Assembly: GCF_003664645.1 (NCBI RefSeq)
Contig: NZ_RCHC01000002.1
Span: 265,731-329,730 of the forward strand
Reading direction: 5' to 3'
Length of the DNA: 64,000 nucleotides
Source of the DNA: Acinetobacter chengduensis
GTDB lineage: Bacteria; Pseudomonadota; Gammaproteobacteria; Pseudomonadales; Moraxellaceae
How positions within the stretch are numbered: the first letter of the stretch is position 1; every line of letters begins with the position of its first letter. A model generated the notes under the pieces. That model was given only the letters and a program-made list of their open reading frames with translations, did not search any database and was not told the origin of the DNA. The translations under genes were made by a program, and so were the position numbers. Of the stretch, positions 36,253-43,707 are shown in pieces.

Positions 36253-36718
36253 TCAATCGATTCTCCGTATTTCAACTGCAGTATAAAACAAAGAACAGCT
36301 TCATTTGCACCGCATGTACATCATTTTTTTTTAAGTCAGTTTCGTATGCTGATGCTATATTTATTTTGAGTATATGCTGAAAACTTAAATCACAACAGTG
36401 TGAAGCTTAAGGAAAAATTCTGTGCTCCTGAATGAGAGGGAATCTAAGTTGATGGCAATTTTAATATATTTAAAGTTGGGTAGGTGTTTGAGCAAGAGAG
36501 TAAATAAAATTAAATATGGCACAGATTTTTAATGATCTTGCCTTTATAGCTCTGGAAGTATAAATAGAAAAACTCACACAAAGATCAGCACCTTATTGAA
36601 GTTTTAGCTTTAAATGTCCGACAGCATTGAAATTTTTTCAACTTAATTTACTGCAAGCACAGGCTATCTGTGGTTAAATGCCATCATTTTATTGTGTTTC
36701 ACTTTGAAAGGAAAAATC
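36253..36718. other. Intergenic stretch efflux operon to serC
   Basis: This divergent control region of about 465 bases must hold promoters for the efflux operon and serC. It is AT-rich; I cannot assign boxes with confidence and see no gene. Confidence 0.5.
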
Positions 36719-37798
36719 ATGCGCGCGTACAACTTCTGTGCTGGTCCTGCTGCATTACCTACTGCCGTTTTAGAAAAAGCCCAAGCTGAGATGCTCGATT
36801 GGCAAGGCAAAGGTCTTTCGATCATGGAAATGAGCCACCGTAGTGCGGACTATGTTGCTGTTGCTGAAAAAGCAGAAGCAGACTTACGCAAGCTCATGAA
36901 TATTCCAGAGAACTACAAAGTATTGTTCTTACAAGGTGGGGCATCACTGCAGTTTTCTGCAATTCCACTAAACCTATTGGGTAAAAACAGCAAAGCTGAT
37001 TATATCCATACTGGTATTTGGTCTGAAAAAGCACTCAAAGAAGCTCAGCGCTATGGCGACATTAACGTTGTTGAAGCGGGTACAACTGTAGACGGTAAAC
37101 TTGCAATTAAAGACCAAAGCGAATGGAATTTATCTGCAGATGCGGCTTATGTACATTATGCAGACAATGAAACGATTGGTGGTATCCAATTTGCTAGCAT
37201 TCCAGAAACAGATAAACCGTTGGTTGCAGATTTATCTTCAAGTATTTTGTCTGCGCCAATTGATGTGTCGAAGTTTGGTCTAATTTACGCAGGTGCGCAA
37301 AAGAATATTGGTCCAGCGGGTTTAACCATTGTCATTGTTCGTGATGATTTATTGGATCAAGCAAAAGCTGAAATTCCAAGCATTTTGAAATATTCTGCTC
37401 AAGCTAAAAATGATTCTATGGTGAATACGCCTTCAACATATGCATGGTACTTGTCTGGTCTAGTATTTGAATGGTTACTTGCGCAAGGTGGTGTAGAGGC
37501 AATTCATAAAGCTAATCTTGCAAAAGCTGAATTGCTGTATAACTACATTGATTCAAGCGACTTTTATGCAAACCCAATTGCAAAACAAAACCGCTCAATT
37601 ATGAATGTGCCATTTACTTTGGCTAAACCAGAGCTTGAAAAACAGTTCTTGAAAGAAGCTGAAGCAAATCATTTACTTAATTTAGCTGGTCACCGTTCAG
37701 TTGGTGGTATGCGTGCGAGCATCTACAATGCTGTACCGCTTGAAGGCGTACAAGCTTTAGTTGACTTTATGGATGATTTTGCAAAACGTAATGCATAA
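36719..37798 (+). CDS. serC: Phosphoserine aminotransferase
   Basis: SerC makes 3-phosphoserine (serine synthesis) and 4-phosphohydroxythreonine (pyridoxal phosphate synthesis). The 359-residue product begins [20 protein letters not shown], the family N-terminus, and shows [18 protein letters not shown] and the PLP-lysine site [15 protein letters not shown]. The ATG at 36719 is chosen over earlier in-frame codons because GAAAGGA lies 6-8 bases upstream and the protein starts as family members do. Monocistronic with its own terminator. Confidence 0.97.
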   Translation: MRAYNFCAGPAALPTAVLEKAQAEMLDWQGKGLSIMEMSHRSADYVAVAEKAEADLRKLMNIPENYKVLFLQGGASLQFSAIPLNLLGKNSKADYIHTGIWSEKALKEAQRYGDINVVEAGTTVDGKLAIKDQSEWNLSADAAYVHYADNETIGGIQFASIPETDKPLVADLSSSILSAPIDVSKFGLIYAGAQKNIGPAGLTIVIVRDDLLDQAKAEIPSILKYSAQAKNDSMVNTPSTYAWYLSGLVFEWLLAQGGVEAIHKANLAKAELLYNYIDSSDFYANPIAKQNRSIMNVPFTLAKPELEKQFLKEAEANHLLNLAGHRSVGGMRASIYNAVPLEGVQALVDFMDDFAKRNA

Positions 37799-37809
37799 TA
37801 TCTGTAAAG

Positions 37810-37840
37810 AAAAAAGCCCATCAAATTGATGGGCTTTTTT
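37810..37840. terminator. serC terminator
   Basis: Stem aaaaaagcccatca (37810-37823) with tgatgggctttttt (37827-37840). The A-run on the other side would also serve the small minus-strand gene ending at 37856. Confidence 0.92.
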
Positions 37841-37855
37841 GTATTTGCTTGGAAT

Positions 37856-37996
37856 TCAAAGAATAAATGTATGCAAAATAAATGCGCACATCAGCATGCC
37901 TAATGCAAAAAATAGACATGACATTCCATCGATCTGGTATCGAGAATTCAGTTGGTGTTCGACGCTCTGAATATTTTCTTCTTGCACGATTTTCAT
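37856..37996 (-). CDS. Possible 46-residue single-helix membrane protein
   Basis: A short minus-strand frame with a protein-like plan: a charged N-terminus (MKIVQEENIQSVEHQLNSRY) followed by one membrane-helix-length hydrophobic run from CLFFALGMLMCAFILHTF to the end. It ends 16 bases before the symmetric serC terminator, which could stop its transcript too. The ribosome-binding site is weak (a GGA 13 bases upstream). No family is recognised. It may be chance, but charge and hydrophobicity are arranged as in known small membrane proteins. Confidence 0.4.
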   Translation of the reverse strand: MKIVQEENIQSVEHQLNSRYQIDGMSCLFFALGMLMCAFILHTFIL

Positions 37997-38465
37997 AGAT
38001 ATTTATTTTCCGATCTATTTATCGTTAATTCCTATTTCTAGTTAGCATTTTTATCATAAAAATTTGATTAAATAAAGTACTAATCTCAATTAAATAACAT
38101 AATGATTTTATTGTGCTTGAGCATGTAGAGTGATCTACGCGAAGCAAGATATTTTCAGTCTAATATGTATGTCTTAGAGCAATGTGTTGATTATATTTCT
38201 GTCGCTCGATGATTTATTGGTGAGTGTTTTTAACATTTTAAAATGTAAATAAGTGGATTTAAAAACAAAGTCTAAAAGCAGTCATTAACCCCAAATCTTG
38301 AGTAATGAATTGCATTTAAAGTCTATGTAAAACGCTTCATAATAAACGGGATGAATAATGAATTAGATTTCACATAAGAAATTGTTTTAATTTAAGATAA
38401 AAATCCCTGCATAAGGCAGGGATCATTAGATATTTATTTATTGCCGTTTAGGCTTGAGCCAAAAA
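37997..38465. other. AT-rich intergenic stretch
   Basis: Between the small frame and the gene at 38466 there are about 470 AT-rich bases. They hold the terminator at 38398-38423 and no coding frame I can support. Confidence 0.5.
38398..38423 (-). terminator. Terminator of the gene at 38466
   Basis: Arms atccctgc (38403-38410) and gcagggat (38416-38423), followed on the minus strand by TTTTTATC. Confidence 0.85.
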
Positions 38466-39401
38466 TTAAGCTTTAGCATAAATATTAGCTTGTAACCAAA
38501 CATTCCCACGGATGAATTGCCCAATTTGAAAGTCTTTAAACTTCGCATCACGCGTAGCAATTCGCATTAGAGTCGCTGGCTGGTTTTCATCATGAATCAG
38601 CGTAACATCATAGAGCGTGTAGGTTTGTTCCATAAATTGCATTTCAGTTTTACCTACAATACTCCCTTGGAACCAAGCTTCATCTTCTTGGCCGAGTGTT
38701 TCGCCGTATAGGTAAGCCACCATTTTAGAGAAATTAACAGTTACAGGCGCTTTGTCATCTTCAGATTGAGGTTCCCAAGCATCAAGTAACTCTTGTAGGT
38801 TTTCTGGGGCAACACCATTATGCTGTGTCAAAATATCATTTAAGGCGCGGTGATGCTTAATTGAGGCAGGATCATCCACCACTAATTGCTCGTGTTCTGC
38901 AACCGCTTCTAATTGATAGGCCCATGCATTTAACTGCACTGCATAGCTTTGTGCCTTTTCATACTGTGCATAATTGACGCTATATAAGCTATCAAACGCA
39001 TAGACTACGCTATTACCGCCAACATTGAGTTGTAACACTGCTTGTGTGTTGGTAGTACAACGGATAATACGCTCGACTTTAGCCGTGACTTTATACGGGC
39101 TGTCGAAGCATGGAAATGCAGTTTTAACCGCTTTGGGTTTATTATTTTCTACAGCAATCACTTGGGAAAGTTGGACGGATGCTTTGTTGGGACCTTGAAT
39201 CAACCACGTGCTTGCATCCATATCGCATTCTGCCTTGCAAAGTCCCATAGGCATAATAGGCTGATCAAGCGCTTGGCCTAACCATTTTGGTACGTCTGAG
39301 GCAGGTTGATCTGTCAGCAGAGACCAATGTTCAATATGACTACCGAAGTTATGGTCTTCAATGGTGATAATTTCTGGTCTATTTTGATTTTTCATATTCA
39401 C
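38466..39401 (-). CDS. Unassigned cytoplasmic protein
   Basis: A 311-residue protein I cannot place. It has no signal peptide, membrane segment or P-loop. Two beta-rich halves are suggested: about residues 50-130 (STWLIQGPNKASVQLSQVI, VLQLNVGGNSVVYAFDSLY) and 225-311 (EAWFQGSIVGKTEMQFMEQ, GQFIRGNVWLQANIY), linked by a helical middle (about 135-200). The similar closing pattern of the two halves could mean an internal duplication of an OB- or beta-barrel-like unit, which is inference. The start is Met1 or Met3 (MNMKN). It is monocistronic with its own terminator. Confidence 0.75.
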   Translation of the reverse strand: MNMKNQNRPEIITIEDHNFGSHIEHWSLLTDQPASDVPKWLGQALDQPIMPMGLCKAECDMDASTWLIQGPNKASVQLSQVIAVENNKPKAVKTAFPCFDSPYKVTAKVERIIRCTTNTQAVLQLNVGGNSVVYAFDSLYSVNYAQYEKAQSYAVQLNAWAYQLEAVAEHEQLVVDDPASIKHHRALNDILTQHNGVAPENLQELLDAWEPQSEDDKAPVTVNFSKMVAYLYGETLGQEDEAWFQGSIVGKTEMQFMEQTYTLYDVTLIHDENQPATLMRIATRDAKFKDFQIGQFIRGNVWLQANIYAKA

Positions 39402-39696
39402 AATTGATGCTGGGTTGTTATCTATATATTTAATCGAGGGTTATTTTGAATTTTCAAGTCAAGGGATGAAAAATCACGCTCAAATCATGCAATTTTTTTT
39501 AATTTTCCCAAAAAATATGAATTAGGTACAAGAAGATTAGCAATATCTACCATTTTTCGCATTCTGTTATTCATTTTATATATGTAAATATGCATCTTGA
39601 TTTGAAATCTATGTGCTAAATGGAAGGATCATAACATGGTGTTGTCATGCTTATTTGCTACACTAGCTACTTGTATTTTGCGTTGGAAGAGTTTTG

Positions 39697-40167
39697 GTGT
39701 TGCCATTTAAACTTTGGGTAGATGCGGATGCATTACCTCGAATTCTGAGAGATGTGATTCTTCGCGCATCTGACCGCTATCAACTCGAAGTCACTTTTGT
39801 TGCCAATCAAAATGTTGGAATTCGCCCATCAATTCGAATTAATTCTATTCAAGTGATGCATGGGGCAGATGCTGCCGATCAGGAAATTGTTGATCGAATG
39901 CAGCCTAATGATATTGTGGTCACACAAGATATTCCATTAGCAGCACAAGTGATCGAAAAGGGCGGTATCGCAATTCATCCACGTGGTGAAATTTATACTT
40001 CAGCCAATGTGAAGGCGCGTCTGCATTTGCGGGATTTTATGGATACCTTACGTGGTGCTGGAGTACAAACAGGAGGCCCACCACCAATTTCTGAGCGAGA
40101 CAAACGTGAGTTTTCCAGTAGTTTAGATCAAACTATTATGAAACAAAAACGTAAAACCTCGGTATAA
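39697..40167 (+). CDS. UPF0178 (YaiI/YqxD) family protein
   Basis: A 156-residue member of the UPF0178/DUF188 family, a PIN-like fold with no established biochemical role. Signatures are [43 protein letters not shown] and [18 protein letters not shown]. The start is not an ATG: GGAAGAG at 39685-39691 favours GTG 39697 (spacing 5) or TTG 39700 (spacing 8). It lies 4 bases before the DMT permease gene, so the two probably share a transcript. Confidence 0.9.
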   Translation: MLPFKLWVDADALPRILRDVILRASDRYQLEVTFVANQNVGIRPSIRINSIQVMHGADAADQEIVDRMQPNDIVVTQDIPLAAQVIEKGGIAIHPRGEIYTSANVKARLHLRDFMDTLRGAGVQTGGPPPISERDKREFSSSLDQTIMKQKRKTSV

Positions 40168-40171
40168 GCAG

Positions 40172-41077
40172 ATGCCTTCTAAACTCAATTTAATGTCTAC
40201 TTATATACTGTTGATTATCATTTGGGCCACGACACCTTTGGCGATTGTCTGGAGTGTGGCTGATATCAACCTGTATTGGGCATTGGCACTTCGTTTTTTC
40301 TTGGCTTTGCCATTGGCAGGCATTTTATTGCTCTTAATGCGTCAAGCACTACCTTATGACGTACAGTCTATACATAGTTATATTGCTGGTTCATGCAGTT
40401 TTATTGGTTCGCAAATATTTACCTACATTGCAACGGGTTATCTTAGTTCGGGCATTATTGCTTTAATGTTTGGTTTAGCACCTATTATTACAGGGCTAAT
40501 AGGCCATTTCGTCTTTCGGATACATTTACATCGTTTGCAATGGCTGGGGATGTGTATAGCGGTGGCTGGGCTAGGCATCATTTGTATGGGAGGCAGTGGT
40601 CAGCATGTACAGCTTACGGGCATTTTACTCATGCTGATGAGCGTGCTGATTTATTGTGCGTCCATATTTTGGGTAAAAAAGGTCAATGCGCCCTTAGCAC
40701 CTATGGCACAAGCAACGGGCTCTATTTTAGTTTCTGCCTTGGTTGCATTGTGTATGGTGCCGTTTATTTGGGCTGATTTACCAAGCAACCTACCTTCGAC
40801 TAAATCCATATTAGCTTTGCTCTATGCTGTGATTATGGCTTCGCTGATTGCGATGTTTTGCTATTTTAAATTGGTGCAAAATATTAAAGCGACCACACTG
40901 TCTTTAACGACAGTCATGACCCCAATGCTGGCAATAGTAGTGGGTGCAGTATTCAATAATGAAAAATTAACATTGATGGTGTTATGCGGTGCAGGGGTAT
41001 TGATTTTAGGGTTATGTGTTTATTTTTATAAAGATTTTAGGGCGAGTCGAATGCTCACCCGTAACCTGAAAAGCTAA
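40172..41077 (+). CDS. DMT-superfamily (EamA) permease
   Basis: A 301-residue inner-membrane transporter with about ten helices in two EamA repeats. Repeat ends are marked by LALPLAGILLLL, IIALMFGLAPIITGLIGHFVF, GAVFNNEKLTLMVLCGAGVL and VYFYKDF. Substrates in this family range over amino acids, nucleosides and drugs; nothing here fixes it. It ends only 5 bases from the convergent PilZ gene, sharing a palindrome that covers both stop codons. Confidence 0.9.
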   Translation: MPSKLNLMSTYILLIIIWATTPLAIVWSVADINLYWALALRFFLALPLAGILLLLMRQALPYDVQSIHSYIAGSCSFIGSQIFTYIATGYLSSGIIALMFGLAPIITGLIGHFVFRIHLHRLQWLGMCIAVAGLGIICMGGSGQHVQLTGILLMLMSVLIYCASIFWVKKVNAPLAPMAQATGSILVSALVALCMVPFIWADLPSNLPSTKSILALLYAVIMASLIAMFCYFKLVQNIKATTLSLTTVMTPMLAIVVGAVFNNEKLTLMVLCGAGVLILGLCVYFYKDFRASRMLTRNLKS

Positions 41078-41091
41078 AATATTTAGCTTTT
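41069..41091. terminator. Bidirectional hairpin over both stop codons
   Basis: Palindrome aaaagctaaa / tttagctttt (41069-41078 with 41082-41091). The stop of the DMT gene (41075-41077) and the stop of the PilZ gene (41083-41085) both lie inside the stem. Confidence 0.6.
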
Positions 41092-41652
41092 ACTTTGTGT
41101 CATTTCTACACATTCAGCAATTTTGACACGGTCTTGCGGGTGTAAGGTAATAAAGTATGCACCCGTGCGGTATTTTCCATTTTCTTCTTGGCGACTATAG
41201 ACCACATGTGCTGTAGCTGCAATGTGAAAGAAGTTTTCAGGATGACTGAGTGTCATATGTAAATATGTACCTTCACTGATTGGGCTATCGCTAAAAAAGC
41301 TTAAACCTGTTTCTGAAAAGTTCACATGCTCAGGCACTGGTAACATGCTTTGTACAATTGCATCGTACAAAGAGCCCGTAATCAGGTTTAACTTTTGGTT
41401 GAATAAGGATAATATTCGAGAAATTTGTTGATCTTTTTCAGCTAATTGTTCTAATTCGTAGTTGAGCGCATGATCAAATTGATCTAGCTCTGCAAGTAGT
41501 AGAAAATAGCGTGGCAAGATAAAATTAGGATCGTAAGGATCATTTAGCGCAACATCATCAGAAATAATCTGATAGTTGATTCGCAAGGCAGCATCGATAC
41601 GAGACATTACGCGACGTTCCGTTGAACCGCTTTGATGCTGTACATTTTCCAT
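41083..41652 (-). CDS. PilZ-domain protein with a long helical insert
   Basis: A 189-residue predicted c-di-GMP receptor. The two PilZ ligand motifs are present but split: RVMSR (R14..R18) at the N-terminus and NFSETG (N111, S113, G116) 92 residues later. The intervening part is mainly helical with heptad-like Leu/Ile spacing (about 46-92). The plan recalls XC_6012-type tetrameric PilZ proteins, from memory. GAGGTAA lies 7 bases before the ATG at 41652. The divergent lolF start is only 21 bases away, so each promoter must lie within the other gene. Confidence 0.82.
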   Translation of the reverse strand: MENVQHQSGSTERRVMSRIDAALRINYQIISDDVALNDPYDPNFILPRYFLLLAELDQFDHALNYELEQLAEKDQQISRILSLFNQKLNLITGSLYDAIVQSMLPVPEHVNFSETGLSFFSDSPISEGTYLHMTLSHPENFFHIAATAHVVYSRQEENGKYRTGAYFITLHPQDRVKIAECVEMTQSKS

Positions 41653-41673
41653 AATTAAATTACCTCGGACTAG

Positions 41674-42915
41674 ATGGTTATGTTTAAACCGATCTCGCTA
41701 TATATTGGGTTGAGGTACACTCGCGCACGGCGCAGTAACCACTTCATTTCTTTTATTGCTTTGGTTTCTATGATCGGCCTCACGTTAGGTGTGGCTGTGC
41801 TCATTACGGTCCTTTCCGTAATGAATGGGTTTGACCGTGAGTTGAAAAACCGTGTTTTAGGAATGATACCTCAAGCCACTGTTTCATCAACACAAATTTT
41901 AACAAATTGGCCCGATCTTGCAAAGAAAATTGAGCATCATTCCCATGTACAAGGTGTCGCACCTTTTACGCAGTTGCAAGGAATGTTAACAGCACAAGGC
42001 CAAGTTGCTGGCATTATGGTCAATGGTATTGAACCAAAGTATGAGAAAAAAGTCTCAATTATCCAAGATCACATGATCGCTGGTAGCTTAGATAATCTTA
42101 AGCAAGGTGAGTTTGGTATTGTCCTTGGCAAGCAAATGACTGACGCTTTAGGTCTAGGCTTAAACGACAGTATTACTTTGGTACTGCCTGAAGCAACACC
42201 TTCACCAGCTGGGGTTGTACCGCGCTTTAAACGCTTTAAAGTGGTGGGTATTTTTAGTATTGGGGCCGAAGTTGATTCGATGATGGGCTATATTGCCTTA
42301 AATGACGCCTCTACTTTATTGCGTTTACCAGATGGTGCACAAGGTATTCGAATGAAGTTGGACGACATTTTTATGGCGCCACAAGTTTCACAAGAAATTG
42401 TGCGTGAGTTGCCAGCAAACTTCTATGCATCGGATTGGACGTATACCCACGGGAATTTGTTTAGTGCGATCCAAATGGAAAAAGCAATGGTGAGCTTATT
42501 ACTGTTCCTTATTGTTTTGGTCGCAGCGTTTAACATTGTCTCTTCATTGGTAATGGTTGTTACAGATAAAAAATCTGATATTGCGATTTTACGGACTTTA
42601 GGTGCTTCACCACGCACTATTACACGAATCTTTATGGTTCAAGGCACTATTATTGGGGTAATTGGTACGGTGTCTGGCGCAATTTTAGGCATAATTGCAG
42701 CCTCTGGAATTAGTGGTTTTGTTGGTTGGTTAAATACGGCATTAGGCTTACACATGTTTGATGCGTATTTTATTAACTATTTACCCTCATATTTAAGATG
42801 GCAAGATGTAGGTCTGATCGTGGTGTTGTCATTATTGTTGAGCTTCTTAGCGACGATTTACCCTGCAATGCGTGCAGCTAAAATTCAACCTGCGGAGGCA
42901 TTGCGTTATGAGTAA
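41674..42915 (+). CDS. lolF: Lipoprotein-releasing ABC permease (LolC/LolE/LolF type)
   Basis: This permease extracts outer-membrane lipoproteins from the inner membrane for hand-over to LolA. The 413-residue protein has the typical four helices, at about residues 25-50 and three in the C-terminal FtsX domain (about 275-410), and a large periplasmic domain between. Signatures are RSNHFISFIALVSMIGLTLG, AILRTLGASPRTITRIF and YPAMRAAKIQPAEALRYE. Only one permease gene is seen before lolD, which fits the LolF homodimer arrangement known in Acinetobacter-like bacteria rather than LolC plus LolE. Start is Met1 or Met3. Confidence 0.92.
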   Translation: MVMFKPISLYIGLRYTRARRSNHFISFIALVSMIGLTLGVAVLITVLSVMNGFDRELKNRVLGMIPQATVSSTQILTNWPDLAKKIEHHSHVQGVAPFTQLQGMLTAQGQVAGIMVNGIEPKYEKKVSIIQDHMIAGSLDNLKQGEFGIVLGKQMTDALGLGLNDSITLVLPEATPSPAGVVPRFKRFKVVGIFSIGAEVDSMMGYIALNDASTLLRLPDGAQGIRMKLDDIFMAPQVSQEIVRELPANFYASDWTYTHGNLFSAIQMEKAMVSLLLFLIVLVAAFNIVSSLVMVVTDKKSDIAILRTLGASPRTITRIFMVQGTIIGVIGTVSGAILGIIAASGISGFVGWLNTALGLHMFDAYFINYLPSYLRWQDVGLIVVLSLLLSFLATIYPAMRAAKIQPAEALRYE

Positions 42916-43591
42916 TGTGGTTTTAGATGCCAAAAACATTAGTAAGTCATTTACCGATGGTAAAACAACTGTTGATGTGATCCGTAACTTGTCGCTTCAG
43001 GTTAAAACAGGCGAGTTTATTTCGATTGTTGGTTCGAGTGGCTCAGGTAAAAGTACATTGCTCCATGTTTTGGGTGGCTTAGATCGCCCAACTATGGGGG
43101 AAGTGTTTGTACAGGGGCGTCGTTTTGACAATCTAGGTGAAGCTGAGCGCGGTTATATCCGTAATGAACACTTAGGTTTTGTGTACCAGTTTCATCATCT
43201 ATTGCCTGAATTTAGCGCGCTAGAAAATGTAGCGATGCCATTGATGCTGCGAAAAGGTACCAATTTTAAAGAAGTAAACCAACAAGCAGAATATTTGCTT
43301 GAGCGTGTCGGTTTGTCACATCGTTTAACACATAAACCAGGTGAATTGTCGGGTGGTGAGCGTCAGCGTGTGGCTTTAGCTCGTGCTTTAGTAACCAAAC
43401 CCAAACTCATGATGGCCGATGAGCCGACGGGTAACCTTGACCGTAAAACGGCGGTGAAAATTTTTGAGTTACTGTCCGAATTACGTCAGGAATTTAATAT
43501 GGCCATGCTGATTGTGACGCATGACGAGCAATTGGCTAAATCTGCAGATGCTGTTTTACACATGCAAGATGGTGTTTGGGTCGATCAATAA
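42908..43591 (+). CDS. lolD: Lipoprotein-releasing ABC ATPase
   Basis: LolD powers lipoprotein release with the permease encoded just upstream. The 227-residue ABC ATPase has Walker A GSSGSGKST (about 42-50), Q-loop in GFVYQFHHLLPEFSALENV, signature LSGGERQRVALARA, Walker B MMADEPTGNLD and the H-loop His in IVTHDE. The ATG at 42908 overlaps the end of lolF by 8 bases with GCGGAGG upstream, so translation is coupled. An apparent earlier start inside lolF is not used. Confidence 0.96.
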   Translation: MSNVVLDAKNISKSFTDGKTTVDVIRNLSLQVKTGEFISIVGSSGSGKSTLLHVLGGLDRPTMGEVFVQGRRFDNLGEAERGYIRNEHLGFVYQFHHLLPEFSALENVAMPLMLRKGTNFKEVNQQAEYLLERVGLSHRLTHKPGELSGGERQRVALARALVTKPKLMMADEPTGNLDRKTAVKIFELLSELRQEFNMAMLIVTHDEQLAKSADAVLHMQDGVWVDQ

Positions 43592-43648
43592 GCATTATTT
43601 AAGTGCGTAGTCTGTAAACATATTATTGGAATATTCCGCTATGAATTG

Positions 43649-43668
43649 AAGCTCACCTCGGTGGGCTT
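43649..43668 (+). terminator. lolD terminator
   Basis: Arms aagctcacc (43649-43657) and ggtgggctt (43660-43668) with one wobble pair, then tatta. The T-run is weak. Confidence 0.5.
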
Positions 43669-43707
43669 TATTATTGCCGGCAAGAATAAAATACTAGAAT
43701 AAAAAAT

